Source: Bryobacteraceae bacterium (lineage in GTDB: Bacteria; Acidobacteriota; Terriglobia; Bryobacterales; Bryobacteraceae). Taken from it: 54,108 nt of DNA. The notes beneath the pieces are model-generated. The model was not told the origin of the DNA. It worked only from the letters and a program-made list of their open reading frames with translations, and made no database searches. Location of the stretch: contig JAICXC010000017.1 of the NCBI GenBank assembly GCA_025980665.1, positions 1 to 54,108 of the forward strand, given 5' to 3'. Shown here piece after piece: positions 17,365-25,159 of the stretch; position 1 is the first letter of the stretch; each line of letters begins with the position of its first letter. The position numbers and the translations under genes are program-made.

Positions 17365-17980
17365 CCGCGGCTCAGTTCTCCGTCGGTGCTCTCTTCGAAC
17401 ACCCTTCAGCAGCGGGTCATGCCACCGAGCACTCTCACCGTCAACCTCCATCGCGCCGTAACGACGTCGACATTGGCTGTTGCCTCGAACATGGAGACTT
17501 CGAAGTTGGTAGCAGGCGATCTTCTTACCCGAAGCGGGGTCGCCTATCGAATCAGTTCCCCCAACCAAAGCCTCGTCTTCTTTATCATTCGCCTTCTCGA
17601 CCGCATCCCCCGCCACCACCGAAGTGCCGATGAATCGGCGTGCGAGTTGAAAGGCGGCCTTCCAAGCATCGACATGAGTCTCGATGCGGCACGCAAGAGT
17701 GCGTGAGCCACAAACGCCGCCTAGAGAGGTCGCCAAGCTGAAAGTCTTACATCTATCTTTCGGCTAGTCATATTGACCCACGCGCACTTTGATCGCTACA
17801 CTTCTTGAACAATTGCTGAGAGTTCTTCCCTCCGATGAGCTTTCCGCACACGCCGGGGATAGCGCGGCGGTCCGCTGTGTGACCGCCGATCCCCCAAATC
17901 CTTCGCTCAAGAGTGGTAATACCGGTACGGATCAGACTACTTGAATCTCTTCGCTCCTGGTTTGTGCGCGCCTCTGGAAA
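17365..17980. other. gene-poor stretch, possible decayed coding sequence
   Basis: About 600 bp without a convincing gene. Short frames exist on both strands (plus 17386-17706; minus 17736 to about 17400 and 18016-17768), none with a recognisable domain or ribosome site. The minus strand between 17740 and 17430 reads in places like protein ('AWKAAFQLARRFIGTSVVAG' then, after a frame change, 'NVDVVTARWRLTVRVLGG'), which could be a frameshifted remnant. From about 17730 the DNA is visibly richer in A and T than its surroundings. Confidence 0.35.
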
Positions 17981-18160
17981 ATGAAAGACCGGAACGCTAG
18001 GTGGAAGCTTTGGCATCGAAATCCGCGGGCTCCAGCGTCAGCATTAAACTCAAGTGTTATGCTTTACGCAATCGTTGGCTGTCGGGACAAGTGAACCTGA
18101 GACTTCGCTCTGGGCAAAGTCTCCCCGGGACGGGTGAATGTGGAGATCGTGGATTACCAC
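17977..18160 (+). pseudogene. probable decayed higB-type toxin
   Basis: The last seven codons before the antitoxin leader read VEIVDYH (18140-18160), the usual C-terminus of HigB/RelE-family toxins that precede this type of HigA. Further up, in another frame, 'VEALASKSAGSSVSIKLK' (18001-18054) resembles the toxin core 'LEAL..DR.GQ.SIRIN', and an in-frame TAG precedes it. About 40 extra bases, including a 7-bp inverted repeat (GAGACTT/AAGTCTC, 18098-18122), separate the two pieces. The normal toxin stop after DYH is read as TCG, so the frame runs into higA. Toxin inactivation is inferred; alignment to intact HigB is needed. Confidence 0.5.
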
Positions 18161-18178
18161 TCGCGAAGGGAATACGCC

Positions 18179-18472
18179 ATGGCGCGAGTCGCTGCAATCC
18201 ATCCAGGAGAACATTTGGCTGAGGAATTGGAAGCCCTCGGAATGAGCGCCGCGGGACTCGCGCGCCAGCTCAGGGTGCCCACCAATCGAATCACTGGCAT
18301 CATCAACGGCCAGCGAGCCATCACGGGTGACACGGCTTTGAGGCTGGCTCACTACTTTGGGAGCAACGCCCAATTCTGGCTCAACCTGCAAAGTCTATAT
18401 GAGCTGCGACCGGCTGAACAGAAGGCCGGGAAGTCGATCAAAGCATTGCCCAGGCTTCGCCTGACCAGCTGA
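18179..18472 (+). CDS. higA: HigA-family antitoxin
   Basis: A 97-residue XRE-type antitoxin: 'AAIHPGEHLAEELEALGMSA' and a helix-turn-helix 'LARQLRVPTNRITGIINGQR' at about 25-50, followed by 'ALRLAHYFG.NAQFWLNLQ' and a short basic tail. Such proteins neutralise a RelE-fold mRNA interferase and repress their own operon. The ATG at 18179 has AAGGGA 8 bases ahead; an in-frame ATG at 18134 falls inside the toxin remnant. The protein appears intact while its toxin does not, so it is an orphan antitoxin or has taken a regulatory role. Confidence 0.85.
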   Translation: MARVAAIHPGEHLAEELEALGMSAAGLARQLRVPTNRITGIINGQRAITGDTALRLAHYFGSNAQFWLNLQSLYELRPAEQKAGKSIKALPRLRLTS

Positions 18473-18479
18473 CGTCAGC
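18468..18479. other. 12-bp perfect palindrome at the higA stop
   Basis: GCTGACGTCAGC is self-complementary and spans the higA stop codon, between higA and the convergent LamG gene. There is no T-run, so it is not a standard terminator; it could be a protein-binding site or chance. Confidence 0.4.
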
Positions 18480-18494
18480 CCTGGACGCCAGGAT

Positions 18495-19946
18495 CTACTT
18501 ATCCGTAGTGGGAATCGATGTCAGCGCGACTCCGGTGGCGCGCAAACCTAGCACGGCCACGTTCCCCGAACCGGCGGAGAAAATCGCAGTCCCGCGATTC
18601 CCTGCCGTTCCGGGGACAACATCGTGCAAAACGAAGGCTGTATGACCGTTCGGCGCCAGAGGAGGAAGCGTGACTGTACCGATCAGGCTGCCGTCCGAAT
18701 TCGTGACAGTGACGGTTACGGTCACTGGGGAAGCGTTGGGATTGGCGATGGCCACGGCGGTTGCCGATATTCTGTCATCCCACAGCAGCGTACTGGTGGT
18801 GGTGTTGGCCGACGAAAATGGCACCACGGCTTCCTGATCGGGTTCGTTCAAGGCGATCGGCAGCGTCTGCCGGAATACACCGTATCCGATGATGCCCGGA
18901 GGCGCGATGAACGATGCGTAGCCCTGCGTCAGCGGACCGACATTCGCGGCTTCGATGACCGTGCTGGCGCCAGGCGCGAGCGTGACAGCTGTGGCTCCCC
19001 CGGTGATCAAGGGAATATTCGTCATTGCCGTTCCGTTATCAGCGGTAAAGTTCACAGGAAAGGTCACCGTTGCAATTCCGGTGTTGGCGAAATACATACC
19101 CGAGTACCACCCGCCGCCGAACACAAACTGCGGCATGATCTTGCGGGCGCCAGTAGCGAATCCCGCCAGTTGCTGGATCTGTGCCTGAGTAAGCGCGGTG
19201 TTCCAAATCGCCGCTTCATCGATCAGGCCCTCAAACGAGGCGAACGAGGATCCCGCGCCGGGTAATCCGCCGATCGAGAGAGCGACATTATTCACAATGG
19301 AACTCGAAACGCCGTTCGGGCCAGAGGTGGAGGTCACCTGAGCACCATCCAGATACAGTTGAATTCCGGTTAGAAAGCCACTGCCGTCATTGGTGACCAC
19401 CAGAAAATGCCAGGCTCCGTCGTTGACTGACACGTTGGATTGTACTTGCGAGATGCCACCTTGTGCCTCCACAAGAAGTCCGAAGCGCCCCCCGCCCTGC
19501 GTGCCAAAAGGCGAACCGTTGTTGATGACCAGAGCGTAACCAGTCTGCGTAGCATCGATCTTGCCAAGGACCGTCATGGGAGAGAGTCCCTGGTTGGCCG
19601 TCTTGACCCAGGCCATCAGGGTAAATGGCTGTGTGAAGCTGAAATTAAAGGTATTGCCCGCCGCAATATTCACGGCTTCGGTTTTAGAGCTATTGAAAAT
19701 TGCAGCTTCGCCGCCTGGGTCGATAGGAGCTCCGCCACCAGGCAGTGTAAAGCCGATCGGGCCAGCAAGATTCGCATTCGCGCCATTGTTCTGACGCTGC
19801 GTGGCATCGTTGAAATTGCCGTCGAGCTTCCAATAGCCTAACGGGTTCAGGGAAAGCACCCCCAGGGTATATGCGCTGTTCTGCGCAAAAGAAAATGGCG
19901 CCGCGAGGGCCGCCGTGATGATCAGCCGTGAAGCAAAGAATTTCAT
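18495..19946 (-). CDS. secreted LamG/concanavalin-like domain protein
   Basis: A 483-residue exported protein. After the signal peptide (MKFFASRLIITAALAAPFSF, cleavage near AQ) comes a LamG-type jelly-roll lectin domain (about 30-265: 'PLGYWKLDGNFNDAT', 'FTLMAWVKT', 'WHFLVVTNDGSGFLTGIQLY', 'GLIDEAAIWNTALTQAQIQQ'), then a beta-rich C-terminal region of about 215 residues ('GGWYSGMYFANTG', 'LAPGASTVIEAANVGPL', 'TVTVTVTNSDGSLIGTVTLP') resembling a module of Solibacter exoproteins. It probably binds carbohydrate or other surface ligands. An ATG three codons upstream (19955) is an alternative start. It ends 22 bp from the higA stop, tail to tail. Confidence 0.8.
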   Translation of the reverse strand: MKFFASRLIITAALAAPFSFAQNSAYTLGVLSLNPLGYWKLDGNFNDATQRQNNGANANLAGPIGFTLPGGGAPIDPGGEAAIFNSSKTEAVNIAAGNTFNFSFTQPFTLMAWVKTANQGLSPMTVLGKIDATQTGYALVINNGSPFGTQGGGRFGLLVEAQGGISQVQSNVSVNDGAWHFLVVTNDGSGFLTGIQLYLDGAQVTSTSGPNGVSSSIVNNVALSIGGLPGAGSSFASFEGLIDEAAIWNTALTQAQIQQLAGFATGARKIMPQFVFGGGWYSGMYFANTGIATVTFPVNFTADNGTAMTNIPLITGGATAVTLAPGASTVIEAANVGPLTQGYASFIAPPGIIGYGVFRQTLPIALNEPDQEAVVPFSSANTTTSTLLWDDRISATAVAIANPNASPVTVTVTVTNSDGSLIGTVTLPPLAPNGHTAFVLHDVVPGTAGNRGTAIFSAGSGNVAVLGLRATGVALTSIPTTDK

Positions 19947-20060
19947 ATAGGCCATAGCCTCTGGATCGATTCTGGCACAGTATTCGGCAAATGCCGTTCC
20001 GATCAGATACTTAGTTCTGGCGTGAGATTCCCTAAGGCGGTACTAAGTTGTCGTAGAAGC

Positions 20061-20519
20061 TCACGGCTTAGGCGTGATTTTTACCACCATTGCCGTGAAA
20101 CTTTTACCCGGTTCCACCAGAAACTGATGTACGGTGTTGGCCGGAATATAGAGGACGTCGCCGGCAGCAATCGGGTACCTGGTGCCGCCTTCAATAGACT
20201 TCCCCCGTACCTCGTCGGGTGCGCTGGTCTTGCCCTCGATCATTTTGCCGCCAACGAGGACGGTGCCTTCTCCGGACCGAATCAGGAGCAAGTCGGCCTG
20301 TTTCTCATGGAGTTCAGCCTCGGCGTTTCCATTACGGTAAGCGACAAACGCGGAGTCGAGCAAGCGCTCGGTGCCGAGATGCCGATCAGCATTCAGCTTG
20401 GACAGAGCTAACTTATCGAAATCCTTCTGCTGGGCCGAGCTCCAGAACATTGGCCGCGAGGGGTCGGCAGCCTGGAGAGCGAAGGAGAAAGCGAACACAA
20501 ACAGGATCGTGGCTTTCAT
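20061..20519 (-). CDS. secreted cupin-like protein
   Basis: A 152-residue protein with a signal peptide (MKATILFVFAFSFALQAA) and a single cupin-type beta-barrel: 'AEAELHEKQADLLLIRSGEG', 'RYPIAAGDVLYIPANTVHQF'. The His of 'NTVHQF' and the 'HEKQADL' segment could supply metal ligands, but the first cupin motif is incomplete, so a catalytic metal site is uncertain. The ATG at 20519 is preferred to an upstream frame start that would cross the divergent blaI promoter. Confidence 0.75.
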   Translation of the reverse strand: MKATILFVFAFSFALQAADPSRPMFWSSAQQKDFDKLALSKLNADRHLGTERLLDSAFVAYRNGNAEAELHEKQADLLLIRSGEGTVLVGGKMIEGKTSAPDEVRGKSIEGGTRYPIAAGDVLYIPANTVHQFLVEPGKSFTAMVVKITPKP

Positions 20520-20561
20520 AATGCGGCCAGTATACGACTTCCTCCGGCTGCAAACCAGGTA

Positions 20562-20590
20562 TTGACACCGAGGGCAAATAGCGCTACGAT
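20562..20590 (+). promoter_or_regulatory. predicted blaI-M56 operon promoter
   Basis: TTGACA (20562-20567) is a perfect -35, followed after exactly 17 bp by TACGAT (20585-20590), two mismatches from the -10 consensus. The -10 lies within the first BlaI operator. Transcription would begin near 20597, about 20 bases before the blaI ATG. Confidence 0.8.
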
Positions 20591-20614
20591 CTGTAGCGCT
20601 ACCTCCTGTAGCGC
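20581..20614 (+). promoter_or_regulatory. double palindromic operator of the BlaI-type repressor
   Basis: Two overlapping inverted repeats, each with 7-bp perfect arms GCGCTAC/GTAGCGC and a 5-bp spacer: 20581-20599 (spacer GATCT) and 20596-20614 (spacer CTCCT). The inner TAC/GTA half-sites match the TACA/TGTA style of BlaI/MecI operators. They cover the -10, the start point and the region up to 3 bp before the repressor ATG, so the repressor should control its own operon. Confidence 0.82.
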
Positions 20615-20617
20615 AAT

Positions 20618-21019
20618 ATGCCTCACGTAAAACCACCTCGTAAACCGCTCAGTGATCTGGAGCATCTGATCATGGACGTTATTTGGAAGCGACCCTCAGC
20701 AACTGCCGAGGACGTCCGGGAAGCATTGGCGTCGCGGCATCCGATGAAGGACTCGACGGCCAGAACCGTTTTGAAGCGACTCGAAGAAAAGGGATATCTC
20801 GAGCATCGCGTGGAAGGCCGAACCAATATTTATCGCGGCCTGACGGCGCCGCAAAATGTGGCCGTCCGCGCAGTGCGGCAGATCATCGACCGCTTCTGCG
20901 GCGGTTCGGTCGAGCAGCTTCTGGTTGGAATGGTGAACGACGAGGTTTTAGATGAACAGGAGTTGCAGAGACTGGCAAAGCGGATCGGGCGTTTGAAGAG
21001 TCGAAAAGAGGAGGCCTGA
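20618..21019 (+). CDS. BlaI/MecI/CopY-family repressor
   Basis: A 133-residue winged-helix repressor: 'LSDLEHLIMDVIWKRPSATA', 'STARTVLKRLEEKGYLEHRV' (recognition helix about 46-62) and a C-terminal dimerisation region 'VLDEQELQRLAKRIGRLKSR'. In the bla/mec systems the repressor is released by cleavage after a sensor protease is activated. Here it lies one base ahead of the M56 protease gene and just downstream of two palindromic operators. Which condition is sensed is unknown; no beta-lactamase gene is nearby. Confidence 0.92.
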   Translation: MPHVKPPRKPLSDLEHLIMDVIWKRPSATAEDVREALASRHPMKDSTARTVLKRLEEKGYLEHRVEGRTNIYRGLTAPQNVAVRAVRQIIDRFCGGSVEQLLVGMVNDEVLDEQELQRLAKRIGRLKSRKEEA

Positions 21020-21020
21020 G

Positions 21021-22580
21021 ATGGGATCGCACGATTTCCTGTGGTATCTGGCCGTCCTTTCTTTCCGCTCGCTAGCACTAGCCTGCTTTACGTGGCTGGC
21101 ATTGTGGGTGTGCCGCGTCAAGTCCGCGTCGGTGAAACATGCGGCTTGGACCGTCGTCACCGCAGTGATGCTCCTCCAGGTGGTAGCGAGCTCCGCCCTG
21201 CCGTCGATTCCACTAAGAGTGTTGGCTCCCGTATCAGACGCAGGGCCAACCCTGACCTCTCAACTCGCACCTTTGCCGATACCTGTTCTAGCGTCGAGCT
21301 TGCATGGCCGGCATCTCGCAATCGCGTGGAGCCAGGTTGTCATTGGCATCTATACGGCGGTGGCCTTCGCGCTCTTGGTTCAACTTGCTTTCGGATATAT
21401 GTTGGCCCGAAGGCTGGTGCGCAACGGCAAACCGGTTGACGGGCCCCGAGTGCGGGAATCCGAATCGATTTCAGTTCCCATGACAGTTGGACAAGTCTCG
21501 CCAACGATCCTGTTGCCGGTCGGTTGGCGCGAATGGGACTCGGCCAAGCTTCAAGCAGTGCTGGCCCACGAACAAGCTCACGTTCGCAGAGCGGACTGGG
21601 CGGTTGGCGTGATGGCCCGCATCAATTGCTGCGTGTTTTGGTTTCATCCGGTGTCGTGGTGGTTGAAGAGAGAGCTGGCGCTGTTAGCCGAGCATGCCTG
21701 CGACGATTCCGCGCTGAGCCAGCTTGGGGACAGGCGGCAGTATGCCCAGGCATTACTTGAAATAGCCTGCGCGATGAAGTCCGCTCACGGACGATTCATG
21801 GGACAAGCGATATCCATGGCAAAGGAGACTAACGTGGAAAAACGAATGCAGCAGATTCTGGACGAAACGAGAAAACTCCCGCCGGCTTTCGGGCGGCGAG
21901 GCTGGGTGGCGTTGCTCATGTGCAGTGTGCCCATCGGATATTTCGCGTCCGCGGTTCAGCTCGCGCCGGCGCAGACCAGGACAGTGGTCCCGGTTGTGGA
22001 GCCCTCAAGAGCGGCAGATCGCGTTCCGCAACCGAAGGAGAAGCCGGTGCAGATCGCGCAAAGGAGACGAGACACCGGTCAACAAGTTTCACCGCCGGGT
22101 GGACCTGTCTCCCCTACTGCACCGGCCCTGGCATCCCTTGTGACCCCTTACCAGAAGTGGCTGGACGAAGAGGTGGTCTACTTTATCTCGACGGATGAGA
22201 GGCGAGCTTTCAATCGCCTCACGACCGATGACGAGCGTCAGCAATTCATCACGCAGTTCTGGCTGCGGCGGGATCCCACGCCTGGTACCCCAGAAAACGA
22301 GTTCAAGGAGGAGGCCTACCGGCGCATTGCCTTCACGAATGACCACTTTTCCGCCGCCATTCCCGGATGGAAGACTGACCGAGGCGAGATATATATCAAG
22401 TACGGTCCGCCAGACGGCTTAGACGCGCATAGCGCGACCCAGACAACCTACCCTTATGAGACGTGGACCTATCGTTACCTCGAAGGGACGGGCACCAACG
22501 TAGGGTTGGAGTTCGTCGATCCAACAATGACGGGCAGGTATCACCTGACCAGAGATCCGACCGAGAAGAATCGTCAGTAG
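21021..22580 (+). CDS. M56 (BlaR1-type) sensor protease fused to a GWxTD domain
   Basis: A 519-residue membrane protein. Residues 1-300 form a BlaR1/MecR1-like M56 peptidase: several transmembrane helices (about 7-30, 42-60, 100-127, 296-312), the zinc motif HEQAH at 183-187 and the third-ligand region 'LLAEHACDD' (Glu224). Instead of the penicillin-binding sensor of BlaR1, the C-terminus (about 375-515) is a GWxTD domain, with 'FWLRRDPTPGTPENEFKEEA' and GWKTD at 449-453, 'IYIKYGPPD'. A Pro/Thr-rich linker joins them. It probably cleaves or triggers loss of the adjacent repressor in response to an extracytoplasmic cue. It ends 8 bp from the convergent dehydrogenase gene. Confidence 0.88.
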   Translation: MGSHDFLWYLAVLSFRSLALACFTWLALWVCRVKSASVKHAAWTVVTAVMLLQVVASSALPSIPLRVLAPVSDAGPTLTSQLAPLPIPVLASSLHGRHLAIAWSQVVIGIYTAVAFALLVQLAFGYMLARRLVRNGKPVDGPRVRESESISVPMTVGQVSPTILLPVGWREWDSAKLQAVLAHEQAHVRRADWAVGVMARINCCVFWFHPVSWWLKRELALLAEHACDDSALSQLGDRRQYAQALLEIACAMKSAHGRFMGQAISMAKETNVEKRMQQILDETRKLPPAFGRRGWVALLMCSVPIGYFASAVQLAPAQTRTVVPVVEPSRAADRVPQPKEKPVQIAQRRRDTGQQVSPPGGPVSPTAPALASLVTPYQKWLDEEVVYFISTDERRAFNRLTTDDERQQFITQFWLRRDPTPGTPENEFKEEAYRRIAFTNDHFSAAIPGWKTDRGEIYIKYGPPDGLDAHSATQTTYPYETWTYRYLEGTGTNVGLEFVDPTMTGRYHLTRDPTEKNRQ

Positions 22581-22588
22581 GGACGCGG

Positions 22589-24190
22589 TTACTGTCGCAG
22601 CGCGTATACAAACAACGCGCTGCCCGCGGCCACAGCCACATATTGGCGATTGTTCACCATGTAGCTCATCGGTCCGCTATTCACCTGGCCGCCGAGGCTC
22701 TGTTTCCATAGCAGGTTCCCGTTCTTGCCGTCCAGCGCGAAAAAGTAGCCATCGCGCGAGCCGCTGAAGATGAGATCCGAAGCGGTGGAGAGCACGCCGG
22801 CCCAGGTGATGTCGGTCATCTTGTATTCCCACTTCATATCGCCGGTCTTGGGATCGAAGGCGCGGACGATACCGAAGCCATCCTCAGGAGTCTTGAGGTC
22901 GACGGCGAGGTTGGGCTGCGCCATAGGTGTGTTGCCGGTCGCCCGGCCGAATCCGGCGCCCTTGGCGAACATGGTGCCGCTATTCTCCCAACCAGGAATG
23001 TAAAACAAACCGGTGTGCGGACTATAAGAAGGTGGATACCAGTTGGTGCCACCCAGGCCGTTCGGTTGAATGAGCACGGGCACAGGGCTATCCTGCTGTC
23101 CCGGCGTGCGCATCGGACGGCCCTTCTCATCGAAGCCCGTGAGCCAGTTCGCCTTCACGAAAGGCTTGCCCATCAGGAACTGGCCGCTGTTCCGGTCGAG
23201 CACATAGAACACGCCATTGCGATTGGCCCACATCATGACCTTGCGAGCTCGGCCTTGATAATCGATGTCGGCCAGCACCGGCACCTGCGTCGAGTCATAA
23301 TCCATCGTGTCGTGCGGAGTGAACTGGTAATACCATTTGAGCTTCCCGGTGTCTGCGTCCAGAGCGACCACACAATCGCTATACAGGTTATCGCCCAGAC
23401 GAACGTCGCCATTGGTATCAGGCGCAGGATTGCCGATGCCCCAGTAGGTGAGGTTTGTGTCGGGATCGTAAGCTCCGGTATTCCAAACCGCTGCACCGCC
23501 GGTTTTCCAGGAATTGCCGGACCAGGTTTCATTGCCCGGCTCGCCCGGCCCAGGGATCGTATAGAAGCGCCACACTTCCTTGCCGGTTTTCGCGTCGAAG
23601 GCCGCAATCGAGCTGCGGATGGGACCGTCGCCGCCTGCCAAGCCGACGATCACTTTATCCTTCACGATCAGCGGAGCGTGCGTGATGGCGTAGCGGTCCG
23701 CCGCCGAACCGACCGTGGTGTTCCAGCGGATCTTCCCGGTAGCGGCATCGATCGCGAGCAGATGCGCGTCCAGCGTTCCCATGTACAGCGTATCGCCCAA
23801 AATAGCGAGACCGCGATTGACACGGCCGCAACAAGGCCGAGCCTCGGGCGCGGGAGTATAGGGAAGCGTCCAGAATATTCGGCCTGTGACGGCATCGAGC
23901 GCATACACATCGTTGGGCGCCTGAATCGTGTAAAGTATGCCATCGACCACCAGCGCCGTCGTCTCGAATTTCTCGATTGATCGCGCCTGCCACACCCATT
24001 GCAGCTCGAGATTCTTGACATTGGCTGGCGTGATCTGGGTGAGCGGGCTATATCGTTGACCTGCGACCGTTCCGGAATAGGTGAGCCAATTCTGGGGTTC
24101 CCGATCGGCGTGCAGGATGCGATCGAACGTAACACCCTGAGCCCATAAAGATGCTGTAACCGCCACCAGCAGGAGCGCGCGCAAGAGCAT
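22589..24190 (-). CDS. periplasmic PQQ-dependent alcohol dehydrogenase
   Basis: A 533-residue exported quinoprotein (signal MLLRALLLVAVTASLWAQG). The eight-bladed propeller repeats are evident ('YALDAVTGRIFW', 'LAIDAATGKIRW', 'AAFDAKTGKEVWRF', 'ALDADTGKLKWYYQ', 'RAFDPKTGDMKWEY', 'FALDGKNGNLLW'). The vicinal disulfide pair Cys120-Cys121 ('PCCGRVNRG') and the metal/catalytic site 'GNPAPD' plus 'TPHDTMDYDS' (Asp297, Asp299) are intact. The second Asp two residues after the catalytic one is the marker usually linked to lanthanide-dependent enzymes. No cytochrome domain is fused and no PQQ synthesis gene is in the window. The substrate is unknown. Confidence 0.9.
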   Translation of the reverse strand: MLLRALLLVAVTASLWAQGVTFDRILHADREPQNWLTYSGTVAGQRYSPLTQITPANVKNLELQWVWQARSIEKFETTALVVDGILYTIQAPNDVYALDAVTGRIFWTLPYTPAPEARPCCGRVNRGLAILGDTLYMGTLDAHLLAIDAATGKIRWNTTVGSAADRYAITHAPLIVKDKVIVGLAGGDGPIRSSIAAFDAKTGKEVWRFYTIPGPGEPGNETWSGNSWKTGGAAVWNTGAYDPDTNLTYWGIGNPAPDTNGDVRLGDNLYSDCVVALDADTGKLKWYYQFTPHDTMDYDSTQVPVLADIDYQGRARKVMMWANRNGVFYVLDRNSGQFLMGKPFVKANWLTGFDEKGRPMRTPGQQDSPVPVLIQPNGLGGTNWYPPSYSPHTGLFYIPGWENSGTMFAKGAGFGRATGNTPMAQPNLAVDLKTPEDGFGIVRAFDPKTGDMKWEYKMTDITWAGVLSTASDLIFSGSRDGYFFALDGKNGNLLWKQSLGGQVNSGPMSYMVNNRQYVAVAAGSALFVYALRQ

Positions 24191-24236
24191 GCCCTACAGC
24201 ATATACCGAACCCACGAGCTCAACAACGGGAGACTT

Positions 24237-25151
24237 CTATTCGCCTTGTACAGGCTGCCAGGTCTTATCGGGATTGAAGCGTGCGATCTGAGGAGCCAAA
24301 GTGCCCGTAGCCGGCCCCAGATCCTTTTCGTAGACGACGCCGCGGTGGTTCACCATGAACGTCTTGATGCCCGAATCGCCGTATTTCGCTGGATACGCCA
24401 GCAGCGCGAAGCCGCCGATCATATCTCCCTTAACGATATAGGAATGCGCCCCGCCCGGAGCGTCGGGGCCCTGCGACGTGAGGATACGGAAATAGTAACC
24501 GTGATAAGGCTCCGGAGCCTTGCCTCCTCCGATCGCTGCGGCTGCATCGCCGAAAGCTTTAGGGACCAGATTATCCGGCGCGCCTTCCCAGTAAAGACCG
24601 TTCTTTTTCCCTGGAGAACTCACGATCCGTTGCGCGTAATCCAAAACGCCGTTTCCATTGCGATCCTGCGAGCCGTATTCCATCTGAGCCTCTACGTAAC
24701 CGCGGCAAACATCGATAGCCGCCAGTTCGTTGCGACCTATGCGGCGCGCTAGAATCTCCACTCTGCCGCGCGCGATATCGAAATGCCATTGCCCCGCCTT
24801 GGTGTGCACCAGTGGGATCGGCAAGGGCCAGTTGTCGTTGCCCGCGATAATCACGGCGCGATTGGGATTTGAAGGCTCCATCTGAACCTGCATTTTTTCG
24901 TGTGCACGGCGGGCGAATTCAGCGCGTGCATCCTTGTCTTCCGCGGCGTCCCCGGAACGCACGATATCCGAACCCTGGGGACCAAAGAGCTTCATGAGCG
25001 CGGCCGTGTCATTCTGTCCGGCTGCATCGACCAAAGCTTGCGCCGCTTCCTGCGGAGTCGCGAACGACTGCGGGGTGGCCTGTTGGGCATTGACCTGAGC
25101 AGTTAGCAGAATGGCTAACGTGGAGAGCAAAGCAATTGTTGCCGTTTTCAT
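24237..25151 (-). CDS. secreted DUF2950 protein
   Basis: A 304-residue exported protein (signal MKTATIALLSTLAILLTAQVNA) with the DUF2950 pattern: 'FATPQEAAQALVDAAGQNDT', 'GRNELAAIDVCRGYVEAQ', 'SPGKKNGLYWE', 'PYHGYYFRILTSQGPDAPGG' and 'MVNHRGVVYEKDLG'. No enzyme activity is known for the family. It follows the DUF3300 gene by 8 bp, a pairing seen repeatedly across proteobacteria and acidobacteria, which suggests the two envelope proteins work together. Confidence 0.9.
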   Translation of the reverse strand: MKTATIALLSTLAILLTAQVNAQQATPQSFATPQEAAQALVDAAGQNDTAALMKLFGPQGSDIVRSGDAAEDKDARAEFARRAHEKMQVQMEPSNPNRAVIIAGNDNWPLPIPLVHTKAGQWHFDIARGRVEILARRIGRNELAAIDVCRGYVEAQMEYGSQDRNGNGVLDYAQRIVSSPGKKNGLYWEGAPDNLVPKAFGDAAAAIGGGKAPEPYHGYYFRILTSQGPDAPGGAHSYIVKGDMIGGFALLAYPAKYGDSGIKTFMVNHRGVVYEKDLGPATGTLAPQIARFNPDKTWQPVQGE

Positions 25152-25159
25152 GCCATCTC

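Noticed and set aside
16708..17736. 342-codon minus-strand frame over the hypothetical gene and yggU
   Set aside because: It covers two well-supported plus-strand genes and has no domain; only its first third, in the gap, could be a remnant.
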